Notes: generated by a model not told the origin, from the letters alone. A stretch of DNA of 64,000 nucleotides from Antedon mediterranea (GCF_964355755.1 NC_092672.1:20582501-20646500); one strand, 5' to 3'; shown: positions 23,439-36,190, counted from the stretch's first letter. Numbers and translations: made by a program.

Positions 23439-23741
23439 TAGTAGGCAAACATCATGAGTAAAAAATGGTCACGATAACTGGTGTGTAATACAAAATTGCT
23501 CAGTTGACCATAAATACAATAATATGATAATACGTCATAATCATCGTAACCAACAACATTAAATAGTTAGATTATTCCTCATGAATGCTATAAATAATAA
23601 ACTGAATGAAGCTACTCTAAATAAATATAAAGTTTAGTTTGGAGTTAACCGCTTAATGATGAGACCAGTGAGTTTGCAGAATTTGATAATTAACAACTTA
23701 ATACAAAAAATAGAAAGACAAAAAAAAGAAGGTGGTCTATA

Positions 23742-25100
23742 TTGCCAACGGAACTATTATGTGAGACACTTACCGACCACAACAACTGCCCTTTTGAATG
23801 CCTTTTGATTAAAGTTACATTACCAAGAATGTGCAAACTCTTTAGCACCAATCGGTCGAACCATCACAACTTTATTCTTATCTGCTCGACGAATGAGATA
23901 AACACTAAGATCATAAATCACAATGAAGACACAGTTCTACGAGAGTTCGTCAGTTAGATCTTTCGGCCAATGTATACAATGGAGATGATCCTTGTCTCTC
24001 GGATGGTAATGTTAATGCCAAAACTAATTTATATAATTCAATTATGCATGATACTTACAATGAGCATTTCCCAGTGATTACTAGCAGTAAGCGGGTTACA
24101 GATAAAACTGACGCACAACATAAGAAAATTAGTTAATTAATTAAGTTGCTAAATTTAATTTAAGATAGATTTTAAAAACTGATCAATGGGCCAGACTTCG
24201 GAATTTTGTACAAAAAATAATTTAGGTTACCAGCATAATTGCCATCAAGAGAACCTCCCCAGTTATATTCATATACTTTTTTTTGTATAATTTGTTCATC
24301 ATTTTTATATTGTAATTGTATTTCTTTCATACGGTCTCGTGGAAGAACACATTTTGTTGTGAACGAGCCTCCGTTTTAAAATAAATATATTGTTATTATT
24401 ATATATGCCTGGAAAGTACGGAAAAGGCTTAATATAGCTTGATTTAAAAACATCTAAAGCTGGTCATCCCGACAATTAACCAGTGAGCTTAATAATGGAT
24501 TTTGCACCAAGTAACTCCAATTATCACGAATATGTTGAACAGTGTACTAGTGAAAGATATTTTTTTTTGAGGATTGGAAGAAGTCCACTCAGTTTACAAT
24601 ATGAAAGGTTAAAAATGCCAAGACTTTAAATGTGCTTAGACCTATCTCGCTCTCTCCATTTTTGTTTGAATATTTCATTTTCAATGGATTCTCTAGAATA
24701 ACAGTGACGGATAAGAGGCAATAGCTGCAAGCAGAGCTCGACAGCTTTCCATCTTATCAGCGTCATTGACAAATCCTGAAGGGTTTTAAGAGAGATAGCT
24801 TTGATGCAAATATTTGTGTTCATCGTGTAGGTCACTCTGTATGTATCAATAGGTTAATTGAGCTTAGGATTTGGTCGTCAATGGCACATCATGAATACTC
24901 GATTTGCGGGAGTGGTCTCTGATACATACCAATTAACTGTGGAGTACCTCATGGTAGCCTACTTTAATAGCACCTACCCTTTTCCTGGTGTTATTCAATG
25001 ATGCACTCATTGTGTGCTGTGGAGGTTACAGTTACTTAAACAAGTGGTGCAATGTAATTTGTAATATGACACCGAAACTATCTAAATGTAAGGTGATGTC
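23742..25100 (+). pseudogene. Decayed LINE with reverse-transcriptase remnant
   Basis: At 24935-24964 the frame reads NCGVPHGSLL and then stops. This matches the GVPQGS motif of LINE reverse transcriptases, and the sequence after the stop still resembles the GPLLFLLYxND continuation across frameshifts. The upstream frame at 23742-23954 and the sequence to 24600 look like broken ORF2 pieces. Many stops and frameshifts show that the copy is old and inactive. Borders are approximate. Confidence 0.45.
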
Positions 25101-25379
25101 GTTACAACTATTAAGATGTTATTAAATTTAAAGTAAAAATGATTCAGTATTAAAGGTGTTGAAAATAATTACTCGATATTGTTATTCATAATAATTTAAA
25201 ATGTGATACGAATACTGAGGAGATTGTTTCAAGAGATCTGTGTTTGAAAATGATATATTGATAGATCTATTTATTGAACAAACAGTAGGCCTAATAAAAA
25301 AAAAGATGTGTGGGAATTGTATGTAGTTGAAACCGAAACACGACATAAACGCCCTGGTACAATTGTGTGTATGCATTTG

Positions 25380-25525
25380 GCGGAGCGTTATTTGAGGGAA
25401 AATGCCCCGGGGCATTTAATATTTGAGGAGGTGGAAGGGTGGGCGTTTATTTCAAATGATGTTTTATGAAGGGGACGCGGCGCGTCATTCAAAGCGGGGC
25501 GTTTATTCGAATAAATACGGTAGGT
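25380..25525. mobile_element. Remnant of a small DNA transposon or similar repeat
   Basis: A GC-richer patch contains two related blocks, gggcgtttatttcaaa and gggcgtttattcgaataaat, the second followed by acggta. This end motif is familiar to me from interspersed repeats of marine invertebrates, but I cannot name the family or prove the borders. Confidence 0.35.
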
Positions 25526-27589
25526 TATTAGTTTTAATAAGTTAATCACTTCCGTAAAAAAACGACAAATGACAAAATAAATGGTTACATTCTCTCAAAA
25601 ACGCATTTACTTGTAGCAATTTGACTCTTTTTAAAATTACAGTTTTTCAGGTAAATTCAATTTTTGTCAAAGTGGATAACTATTAATGTGACATTAAAAT
25701 GGCATCTGTAATTAACGTGGCCAAAATTACATTTCGATGATTATGTTGACACCTTAAATAATGAACAAAATATATATTGCGATATTAATTTGATTAAAAA
25801 ATCAGGATTAGGATATGACATTAAACAAAATTAAAAAAAACGTTATCACCACTTAATACGAAACGATCTGGGAAGACAACTTTAGCTTATGGTTATAAAA
25901 GATATCTCTGATTATTTGATGATAAATAGATGATTATTGATGATGTATGAATTATTTGATCACAGTCATTCCAAATTACATCTTTCTTGCGTCTTTTAGT
26001 TAATAGATTATAATGATTAAGATATGGTTTGTTCTTCCAGGCCTAAAAAGGCTGTCGATTGCTTGATGATCGATTGATGAATAGGGTCACATCCCTACCA
26101 TAGGCATAGGTCTGCAATATTTATTACACAATAGGATATCCTGACTTGCAATGATCTCAACCATGATCCTGTTTTAGAATGATTTTTTGTTGTTGAAATT
26201 AGATAAATTCGTATTATTAGGCCTACTTTTTAAATTCATTAACATCACGTCATTTCAGTAATTTCCCAGGGACGTCTTCTTAAAAGGTTCCATGTCATCT
26301 CTTTAGACTTAGACCAAAGAGTATATATCACAAGAATGAGTATTCCGCAATTTTTGCATGAGAAATCTGTAACAGAGAGCTCCAGAGAGAGTGATGCCTG
26401 CCCGCCCTAATAAGGGCGGATGTATCTATATATAAATTTACGTAAGGGCAAAATTCGGTAAATCGCGCGTTATTTCTAGAATGTTTACTCGATGGTATAT
26501 AAAGTTGGTTAGAATCTCGGTACTGATTTTAACCACCTGATGTAACCCTGTTTACTAATTAAATTTAGTTAGATAATTAGTTAATGACAATTAAAACGAA
26601 TTTAGGTTCAACCATTTGCCCCAAATAGGGGTGTTTTCCGATCGTGGTATACACTGTCTAATGGATGTCCTCATGAAAAATACCTGTACACAATAATACG
26701 AGGATACTTCGCATTTTCCTATCTCCTCCTACGATAATTGTTTTTAATAGCTGAAAACCGGTTGAACAGCTCGAGTACAGTATCATAATGTTGAGTACTA
26801 TTTTGATAGATTTAATATAAGTTTATACAAATGTATTGATTTGCGATGAATGGAACATTCCAAATTATTTGGTTTAACCATGCTTGCATACCTCCATGAT
26901 TTAACACAAGTAGGTCAATTTATGAGACCTTTGAGAATAAACATAAATAGTATTGTAAAGCTATACAATACTGTAAATAGGTATTAACCACTTTTGATAG
27001 CCATTTGAATCGCAAATTTCTTATTGTGTGTGTTGGTAGGCCTACTGTTTATTATAATATAAACAAATATACTAATAAACTTTATTACTGTGAGTGTGGG
27101 TAGCCCCTACTTTTAGATTATAAACACATAAATAATATAATACTTTGTTACTGACAGTTGCTTCTCAACGTTTGTATTAATTAATAATTACAAAAAGATA
27201 TAAACGTCGTGGTGGTGTATCGTTACATGTACTTTTACTACTTCAATCGACTATGACAGTGACAATTTTAACAGTTATTAAATCGGAAATGTTTTACTCT
27301 ATTTAGTGTTATATTATTTATAGGCCTATTAAAAAAAACCCCAACCCTCAATAATGTTAGATACAAAACACAAATTGGGTTTGTTTAAATGAGTCCAAAT
27401 CAAACATTTGGACTAATTTTGTGAGAAGTTTCTCTTTTGGAAGTAATTCGCACGGTGCTAATTTTGGTTGACTACATAATACATAAATAAATGTTTTATA
27501 GTCATGCGGTACGTAGGCCTACATTTTGAAATCGCCAGTTTTTTTACGCTGAAATTACTATGTATTCGAGAACCATATGTGGGCACGAC
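25526..27589. other. No gene seen; AT-rich with short hairpins
   Basis: No coding sequence with splice support is visible. A hairpin ccgccct-aata-agggcgg lies at 26402-26419, next to cggtaaatcgcgcg, and may be an old element end. TAGGCCTA-type words are frequent in this stretch. Confidence 0.5.
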
Positions 27590-27626
27590 CTAGATGGTAC
27601 GCGAGCGAAGCGAGCGTACCATCTAG
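27590..27626. repeat. Perfect 13-bp hairpin with GC-rich loop
   Basis: ctagatggtacgc (27590-27602) and gcgtaccatctag (27614-27626) are exact complements, separated by gagcgaagcga. It is likely the remnant or end of a transposable element; the GCGAGCGAAGCGAGCG string is a common repeat-borne motif. Confidence 0.6.
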
Positions 27627-27910
27627 TACATACTAAATAAGACTTGATTTAATAGATATTATACATGTCACATTACATAGAATTATGATAATATATTTTG
27701 CAATTGTAAACTATTTTATAATACATATTTATTAACAAACTAGTGTACATTCACTTTTACAGACAATTATTTACTAACATGCTAAATTAGTTCACAAAAA
27801 AGGCCTAACACAGCAATAGGTGGTCCAGCCTTTGATTAGTGAAACCGTCACAAAAAGTTGTATACATCCCAGGTACATCCTCACTCGTGGCGGCGCCCTA
27901 CCACATGGAC

Positions 27911-29713
27911 GGTGACTACTTCTTCGCATGCAGCTAAAGTAAAATGACGTCACGTTAAAATGGGTCGTCACAGAGTCTCATGCATATTAATGAAGCAAAC
28001 TTGCTGAGAGTTTTTTCACACACGCGACGGAGATTTATCGAAAAATAATAATTGTTTTCACTGCTGTGGATAATAAATAATATACTTTATATAACAGGAG
28101 AGCCTATATACTTCCAGTGCGAATAAAAAATAATAATAATGTACAATATTAGTCACGTATTTTCAAATGCTGCAAGACATGAGACCCGAAATAGGCTAGG
28201 CCTAGGCCTCCTACTGTAGTGGCAGCGCAGTGCATACCTGAGAGCTAGGGTGGGTGGGAAGTTAGCTAGTATGCCGGGTTAGTGTACATCTGCACGATGC
28301 CACGCGGTAACGATGAAGGGGAGGATATGGATGGCCTGATAGTGGGCAGTGTATACTGTATTTTAATTTAGTTAGGCCGCTAGTGAGTGGAGGGCCGTAG
28401 CCAGGATCTGTCAAGGTGGGGTTCGGACACTAAATATTTGGGTCAACCCCCCCTCCCCAAGCCTGATGCGAAGCGAATTTTGTTAAATGACACCCCTAGA
28501 TGGCCGGAAAAGACACTCGTGCAGCATGCTATATAACCAATGAGCAAAAAGATCGTACTTTTTTCCTCCTCCTCAAACACGTCGATAATTTAAATGACGA
28601 TAACTATTTGTTGCCGTATGTTAGATGCGCGTGCTCTGTGCGGAACCGCCGATTGTTTGATCATTTACTCCGTATTTTGTTTTGCGTTCAAGTTCAATGC
28701 GAACGTATATCTAGGAGCCGCCCCGAAAAAAGCACACTGGGTGAAGGCAAATGCTATTTGCTAGCTCTATCTATAATATTTATTTACAGCAATTTGTTGA
28801 GGAATATAAATATGTAAATAGGTGATATTGATACATTTTAGTACGTATCGGCTGGTGGTCTAGAAAAAAATAATCGGATGCCATAATGTGAACTACATAC
28901 AGTACTTGATACCATAGATATTATAGTGTAAAATATTAATATTCAATATAATCCTCTATGATACATTATACTTCATAGTCACACATAAATACTGATGTAC
29001 GTCGGAAGGCTATATACTTTATGCATGCTGCCTGACTGCCAGTGATCTAAACAATAGGTATACGCAGTTGTCTGGCGGTGTCCTTTGTACGAATCGTTCG
29101 TGCGCCAGCTTGCTATGAGACGCGTCAATATCATGTTACATGCAGGGACCAAACATTTATTTTTCAGGTTAAAATCGGCAATTCATTTGCAGCTTTTAGA
29201 AATTTACAGACACGTATCACTAGTTGACGCTCAGAGAAGAAGGTTCACGAACAAGTTTACGAATTTTTCAATTTACAAACAACTTTTTGTACTGTGGGGC
29301 ACGTATTTGGAGGATTTTTGGAGATGAGGGTGAGGTATTGGGCATGTCGGGGATGGGGGACCGCAGTTGGAAAACTAAAGGTGGGGTTTCGCCCGAACCA
29401 TAAAAACTCCCCCTGGCTACGGGCCTGGAGTAGGTATCATAGAAAGTCTGTCTAGGCCTAGGCATCTAAGCCAAATGGGTCGAATAAACAACTATATTTA
29501 ATCTGCTTCTTTGTTATCAGGAACAATATCGGATTATTTTCTGTACCACCGATCGCACCATCATTAATATCACTCTGAAAACATTTTGTAAAATCATGAT
29601 GAGCGCACAAGAAGCAGAGACAAAACATTCTTTTGCATATGCATGAGACTCTGTGACGACACGCTTTAACGTGACGTCATTTTACTTTAGCTGCATGCAA
29701 AGAAGTAGTCACC
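27911..29713. mobile_element. Mutator-like non-autonomous DNA transposon, copy 2
   Basis: The 9-bp direct repeat cacatggac (27902-27910 and 29714-29722) flanks terminal inverted repeats of about 80 bases that begin ggtgactacttcttcgcatg. The two ends agree except for a few substitutions, through aaaatgacgtcacgttaaa to gtctcatgcatat. Each end carries a perfect TGACGTCA (27945-27952, 29672-29679). No transposase frame is seen. It differs in sequence from the copy at 3210, so it is another family. A second element (28393-29425) is nested inside. Confidence 0.8.
28393..29425. mobile_element. DNA element nested inside the second Mutator-like element
   Basis: The ends ggccgtagccagg (left) and cctggctacgggcc (right) are inverted copies with one indel, and tggag flanks both sides (28388-28392, 29426-29430) as a possible 5-bp target duplication. 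Inside, a plus-strand open frame at 28500-28814 (105 residues) has no recognisable domain and I do not call it a gene. Confidence 0.55.
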
Positions 29714-29816
29714 CACATGGACGAGGAAAATCGCGGATTACTCATTCTTGTGAGTCGTCGGCAGAGGTCGCACACGTATGTGTACTACCATGGAGTAAAG
29801 AATATAGTCCATGGGC

Positions 29817-31992
29817 TGGAGGGGGGTTACCGTGCACCCCCCCCCTCCCCCAACAGTTAAACTTCTTTGGTATCATTTTCTTCCCACGGACATATAGAGT
29901 GAAAAAATCGATGTTAACAAGAAAAATATAGGGATGCATTGTATGTACTTGCGTCATTTGTAATGATCATCAGTGTTTTATCTTCAAATATTTTTTGGGG
30001 TAGGGGGTAACATTTATCCTAATAACCCAAGAATCCAACATCTAATTAGTATTATCTTAGTAACATTGTGTAGCATACATCTTTTAAAATCTTTTAAAAT
30101 TTAAATAAAATTAATCGGAAGATTATTAAGGTCAGTAGAGGTCAAAAGGTCATTGACCTTTTGCAAAATGCAAATTTTTCCCAAAATATAGATAAATTTC
30201 AATATCGTATCTACAATTTTCAATATTTTTTATCTTAATTGTGTTTTACTTGTGCTTACTGACATATTGAATAAGAAAATATATGTTAACAAGATAAAAA
30301 TTGCAGTTCATTATATACAAATTGTTATTTTTTATTGTTAAAAATTGCAATAAAAATACATTTTTTGGGGTAGGGGGTAACAATAATAGCAATAACCCAA
30401 TAATTAAACATCTAATTAGTATGATCTTGCTGTCGTTGTGTAGCTTTGTGTTTTTTAATCATATAGAATTTGAATAAAATTAATCCAACCATGTTTAAGG
30501 TCAGTAGAGGTCAAAAAGGTCACTGACCTTTTGCAAAATTGCAAATATTTGCTAAAATGAGATACATTTAAATATCAAATCTCCAATTTTTTCAATACTT
30601 TTTATTTTAATTGTGTTTTACTTGTGTTTACTGACATATTGAAATAACAAAATATGTGTTAACATGAAAAAAATTGCACTGCATTAATACCAATTGTCAT
30701 GTAATTTTGTTATTCTTCAAAATTACAATAAAAAGACATTTTTGGGGTAGGGGGTAACAATTATCCCAATAACCCAAGAATCCAACACCTAATTAGTATT
30801 ATCTTGGTACCATTGTGTAGCATACATCTTTTAAAATCTTATAAAATTTAAATAAAATTAATCGGACTATTAGTAGGGTCAGTAGAGGTCAAAAGGTCAT
30901 TGACCTTTTACAAAAATAGACATTTTAGCCAAAATATAGATAATTTCAACATAGTATCTATAATTTTCAATATGTTTTATCTTAATTGTGTTTTATTTGT
31001 GCTTACTGACATATTGAATAAGAAAATATATGTTAACAAGATTAAAATTGCAGTTCATTATACACAAAGTATCATTTTTTATTCTTAAAAATTGTAATAA
31101 AAATACATTTTTTGGGGTAGGGTGTAACATTAATAGCAATAACTCAAGAATCAAACATCTAATTAGTATGATCTTGGTGTCGTTGTGTAGCATTCGTGAT
31201 TTTTAACCATATAGAATTTTAATAAAATTAATTGAGCCATGTTTAAGGTCAGTAGAGGTCAAAAAGGTCACTGACCTTTTGCAAAATTGCAAATATTTCC
31301 CATAATGAGATACATTTCAATATCAAATCTCCAATTTGTTCAATACTTTTCATTTTAATTGTGTTTTACTTGTGTTTACTGACATTGAATAACAAAATGT
31401 GTGTTAACATGATAAAAATTGCAGTGCATTAATACCATTGTCATGTAATTTTATTATTCTTCAAAATTGCAATAAAAAGACATTTTTTGGGTAGGGGGTA
31501 GCATTAATACCAATAATCCAAGAATCAAACATCCATTGACCTTAATAATCATTCGATTAATTTCATTTAAATTCAACATGATTACAAAAAAATATACTGT
31601 ATGCTACACATCGATACCAAGATCGTACTAATTAGATGTTTGATTCTTGGGTTATTGGTATTAATGCTACCCCCTACCCCAAAAATGTCTTTTTATTGTA
31701 ATTTTGTTATTCTTCAAAATTACATGACAATTGGTATTATTGCAGTGCAATTTTTTTCATTTTTTTTTTATTAGGATAAATGTTACCTCCTACCCCAAAA
31801 AATATTTGAAGATAAAACACTGATGATCATTACAAATGACGCAAGTACATACAATGCATCCCTATATTTTTCTTGTTAACATCGATTTTTTCACTCTATA
31901 TGTCCGTGGGAAGAAAATGATACCAAAGAAGTTTAACTGTGGGGGTGTGGGGGGGGGGTGTGTGCACGGTAACCCCCCTCCAGCCCATGGAC
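29817..31992. mobile_element. Element with about 210-bp terminal inverted repeats and internal dimeric tandem repeats
   Basis: The ends (29817 to about 30025 and about 31770 to 31992) are near-identical inverted copies that start gtccatgggctggagggggg. They differ mainly in the length of a C-rich tract, which implies a recent insertion. TA lies on both sides, as expected for a Tc1/mariner-type target. Between them are four tandem units of about 370-377 bp starting at about 29991, 30361, 30737 and 31107, alternating between two variants. A partial inverted unit (31530-31770) precedes the right end. No transposase is visible. Confidence 0.75.
29991..31483. repeat. Two copies of a dimeric tandem repeat of about 746 bp
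   Basis: Units start ttttttggggtagggggtaa. The first and third units share gtagcatacatc and ggtcattgacc; the second and fourth share gtcgttgtgtag and ggtcactgacc. The alternation shows that a dimer was duplicated. Each unit carries three AGGTCA words and one TGACCT word near its middle. Confidence 0.75.
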
Positions 31993-31994
31993 TA

Positions 31995-32747
31995 ATAAGG
32001 GTACTACATGTGGTGGCACAAAAAAGTTTTCAGGAATCATGACTGTTTGTGTTGACATATTTTGAACTTTAGTTCCCGGTAATATTTTACATATTTTATG
32101 GTAAAGTTAAGCTATCAGTGACTTTTGTAAAGGATAACAATAGGCCATTCCAACCATACAGGTGCCTAAGCCTACTAATAATTATTAAGCTAATAAGACA
32201 AGAATGATTTTAGCCTTAGGCTACTATAGTAAGCTGTGTAGTAAGTACTGTATGTAGGCTAAAGTTAAGCCCCGATCCGGCCTCACTATGGCCTAGCTAG
32301 CTGAGATTTAGGTACCTGTCTTTCTTACTGTAACAGCAGTCTATCACAGCTTTTCCGACTGGCGAGGTATGCAAGACTTGATAATTTTAAGATTGAATGC
32401 CTACAACTTAAGCAATAAATCTTGGTAGCAAAAATGATACTGTACATTAGTTACTATACAGTGTGTGCCGCAATTGTTTTGAAGTAATTAGCCACTGATG
32501 GAAGGTATCCCATCCTTTAAGTCCCATTGCCTATGTTTTTTATGTTAAAAGTTTTAAAACATGAAACCAGGTCATTCCGTGTCTTAAATGTACATTTTAT
32601 GGTAATATGATAAAAAGAAAAAAAAACAATGCACTACTAAATTTATTAGAATTGATTATTTTTCACATTTTTAACCATTTAAAGCCAAAACAAGTTATCG
32701 CAATAGGATAAGATGAATGTAATTTGTGACCTTCTTAAATTAAATCT
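31995..32747. other. No feature recognised
   Basis: Single-copy-looking AT-rich sequence. No terminal repeats, splice-bounded frames or RNA genes are evident. Confidence 0.5.
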
Positions 32748-33565
32748 AACAAGGCCAACAGCCATTAAGTCGCGTGCTACAATGCATAGTGATACCGGAC
32801 AGACAGACCGACAGACAGACAGACCGACAGACCGACAGACAGACAGACCGACCGACCGACAAAGTGAACTATACTGACCGAAATTACTGAACATGTTTAA
32901 AAATGTTGAAATGTTTAAAGACATTTAAATTTTTTTAATTTACACGTGCGTAGCCTGTCACTTTCGACGTGCTCGTATAACGTAATTTCGAGTTGAAAAG
33001 TAAGTCAAGAAAACAGAAATCGGGCAAAAAGAGTGCGCAATAACATTTAACGCGCAGTGCGCGCGCAAAAATATGCGCACTCATGGCAATTTTGTAAACG
33101 CTTAAAATTGCCTGAAATGTACTCTTATTTCATCGAAAATAAATTTTGAAAATTTTAAGCGCGCGTACGCATGCGTTACATGCGCTACGCACGTAATTGT
33201 ATTGCCATATGATGATTTATGCCCTGAAATTTATGAGTACCAAATTTTATTTAATTGTGATTCATGGTTGTGAAGATATGATTACAAACGTGATTTCGTT
33301 AAATCGTGCGTAGACCGCGTAATTTTTTATTGCGCACCGTGAAAACATAACCACATTGATTCCTGGCCATAAGGAATATACTGTGAAAAATTTACCTAGC
33401 TAGATTAAACTGATATCAAGATAAGGTCATAAAGCGATAAAACGCATAGTGATACCGGACCGACAGACAGACAGACAGACCGACAGACAGACCGACAGAC
33501 AGACAGACAGACAGACCGACCGACCGACATAGTGAACTATAGAGTCGCTTCCACGCGACTAAAAA
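32748..33565. mobile_element. GACA-array element, full copy A
   Basis: It begins aacaaggccaacagccatt and ends ccacgcgactaaaaa. The order is a left module (gcatagtgataccgg, GACA/GACC array, gaactatactgacc), about 550 bases of interior rich in gcgc words (gcgcagtgcgcgcgc), then a right module (gcatagtgataccgg, GACA/GACC array, gaactatagagtcg). The same order and sequence recur at 62072-62869. The outer words aagtcgcgtg and cacgcgact are inverted copies. No protein frame is evident. Confidence 0.75.
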
Positions 33566-34439
33566 ACGTAGGGAATGGGACTTTAGACAGACTTCCCCCA
33601 TGATTGTATACTCCTTGAGTGGTGGTAAATATGCAACAGTATTCATAAAATGGTTTTTGCAAAATGAGGACCAGTGAAAATACCACTACACCATGACATT
33701 TATATTAACTAAAAAGATTACTAAAAATATTACAGTTACCTCTGACTTAATTAAAGTCTTCAGTCCATGTTGATCAGATTTTTGTAGATTTTGTATTTTG
33801 GTATGACCCACTATACGACAAGATTACATGGTTTTGTAAATATTTTGTTCTCTAATTTTTTTAATTCCACAATTTTTCCAGTCATCTTAATTTTGTAAAG
33901 CTCGGTTTAATACCTTTAGCAGAGCATCATTTTTTACATTTGTTTCTTGAAGGTATTTGTATCATGAACACATTCTCTACGTTACCAAACTGTTCCAAGC
34001 CAAACACACACCATTTAACAAACGACTGACACATAAAATCTATGAGCGTAGTCAGCCTAGACGAGTACTAAGTCTTACCATTTGCCTCTTTTTCCATTTA
34101 AGGTAAAGATTAATAAGATAATAAATTACTAACTTCTATCATAATTAATTATGGAAAACTACAGGGATATTGTAAATTAGAAATGTAAAAGTATGAATAT
34201 ATCCACTGTGATGTAACACATACACATCTATCAGACACACACTGCAGAATTAGAATTCAGCCTGTGGCTAACGAGACAGAATATAGGCCTAATTCAAATA
34301 ATTATTTTATATACAAATAAAGTAAAGTCAGTACTGTGCTGTCCGTTTGAGGAGTTTTATTGATCGTAGCGCCCTCTGGGGTCAACTAAGGTTAGCTCTA
34401 CCGCGAAGTTACTTTCTTTTTAACTAGTTAGTCATCTTT
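33566..34439. other. No gene seen
   Basis: AT-rich with no coding signal that I can defend. A minus-strand ATG followed after 19 bases by a GTAAGA donor (34097-34079) is the only hint of an exon and is too short to call. Confidence 0.45.
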
Positions 34440-35216
34440 GGTCGTGTTTATACAACACCCTAAATTTGAACACGGCTTTAATTTTTAGCGTGTTGTTCGG
34501 ACCGAGGTCAACCCACCTTAACGTTTGCTGTTATACTAGAAATCACGATACCGTGTTGTACCGGAAGTTTCATCAACACGCAGTGCATGCTAGGATAAAA
34601 GGTCAAATCGTTGATCGCTTGAATTGAATTGTTGGCTGGGTTGTCAACAATTAATCATCGTCGCCTCCTCGCTGTCCGATGTATTCGCGCGGTTTTTACC
34701 ATTTTCATTATTGTATTCGTTCACGTTTGCATTGTTGTTTATTTTGTTCTCGGTTCATTTAAATTAATAAATGTTATTTTAAGGGTTTCATTATTTCATC
34801 TATACACTATGGAAGAAGATGCCATTTTTGCGATGTTATTTTTTATTCTGTTTGGAGTGGGAAACGATAGTCTAGAGAGGCCTACTACCACTACGAGTTG
34901 GCCCAACCAGGCTAGGCGTAAGACGTGGTAGGAGGATGATTGCTGGCAGCGAAGCAGCAATAAATGGGCCCAATCTTGTTAGACGTCGCATGACATGATT
35001 GATATTACGACCTGTTTTAACGAGAGGTCAAAATATACCCTGAGGACACTTCCAACACGGTAACGGCGACCGGGAATCCACCAAATTTTAGGATTCAGCC
35101 AAGTAGCCTTTTTTGCAATTAAAATCTCATTACACGGAATCTCTTTGTTGTTATACAACACACTTCTCGTAGGCGTGTAGAATATGCGTGTAATAGCGTG
35201 TTGTATAAACGCGCCC
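34440..35216. mobile_element. Small inverted-repeat element, possibly Harbinger-related
   Basis: The left end ggtcgtgtttatacaacacc and the complement of the right end gggcgcgtttatacaacacg match at most positions, and ttt flanks both sides (3 bp, a size used by PIF/Harbinger). Inside, a frame from ATG 34809 reads MEEDAIFAMLFFILFG and ends at 34931. Its acidic start and hydrophobic run recall the N-terminus of some Harbinger transposases, but the rest is missing. It is non-autonomous if it is one. Confidence 0.45.
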
Positions 35217-36190
35217 TTTGAAAGATGTATCATTAAGATGCAAAGTTACCTGTGTTTATCACCGTTTTAATGTTTTCTGGTGAGTTTCGGAACCTATATA
35301 TAGTAATTATGTTTTTACCTTAGAATCTGATAGTTGTTATTTTGTTAGCTGTTACTTATTATATTAGAAGAATTTTATGGATCTTTGGTCCAACATGTTA
35401 CCACGAGGATGACAAGGTGTGGCTCGTCGTTGTTTCGAGCTTCCCGTTAACGAAGAATGTGCACCTACGTTAACGTTGTATGCCATATGTTAGCACTGTA
35501 TGCCGTATGTTAAGCCTAAAATACAACTAGCGTTTATCCATATATATTTTAAGCACTAGAAGGTTATAATTTAATCGTATAATTTTCTTAGTTTCTGGTC
35601 ATTTATAGCTTCTGCTAAAGGACCTCCACTCGCCGATTTTTCTTAGTCATGAATATTTATGAGTTAGTTTAGAGATTGAGGGCGGTGTTTACCAACGTTA
35701 TTATAGTGATAATATGTTTCTTTTTAGACATTTTAAAGTTATCCAAGTGATTTGCTTCCCGAAGCTTCCTCAGATTGAATCCGTATTATGTTGAGTCACA
35801 CTCTGTAAGTTTATTTGTAATAATCAGTTATTATGTTTACATTCGATTGTTCGTAGGTTTTGATGTAACTGAAGTGTGTTATGCGTAACGCTAAACTTTA
35901 TTGTAAGAAATTGAAGTTTGCAAACAGTGATAATCTCTGTTTGTAGAGAATGTAATATTTCAACATTCTGACATATTTACTATATAAATCCATTAATCAT
36001 TTTATTCATGATGTTTGTGACTAGACTATGTATCGATTATGTTTGTTTGCAGTTTTACCGCTTTGGAATAAAGACAAAGAAGTACCCGTACTCAAGTGTT
36101 TGTGTTCCTTGGTTATACTCATTGGTATAGAGGGCGTCCCGGCTCCCCAGGTCCAATTACAAGTACCGTACACTAAAACATTTTATAATT
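35217..36190. other. Intergenic; 3' side of the cytokine-receptor gene
   Basis: No coding sequence seen. The minus-strand polyadenylation signal of the neighbouring receptor gene lies at 36001-36006. The stretch 35400-35530 has a local duplication (gttaacgttgtatgccatatgttag / agcactgtatgccgtatgttaag). Confidence 0.45.
36001..36006 (-). terminator. Candidate polyadenylation signal of the cytokine-receptor gene
   Basis: AATAAA on the minus strand, about 185 bases after the receptor stop codon. Confidence 0.5.

Noticed and set aside
28500-28817. 105-residue plus-strand frame
   Set aside because: It lies inside a nested transposable element and shows no domain, codon pattern or splice support.
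32679-33646. Minus-strand frames reading CRSVGLSVCRSV
   Set aside because: These translate the GACA/GACC arrays of the mobile element; the same happens at 62057-62248.
34079-34097. Possible first coding exon on the minus strand (ATG, six codons, GTAAGA)
   Set aside because: Too short; no downstream exon could be matched.
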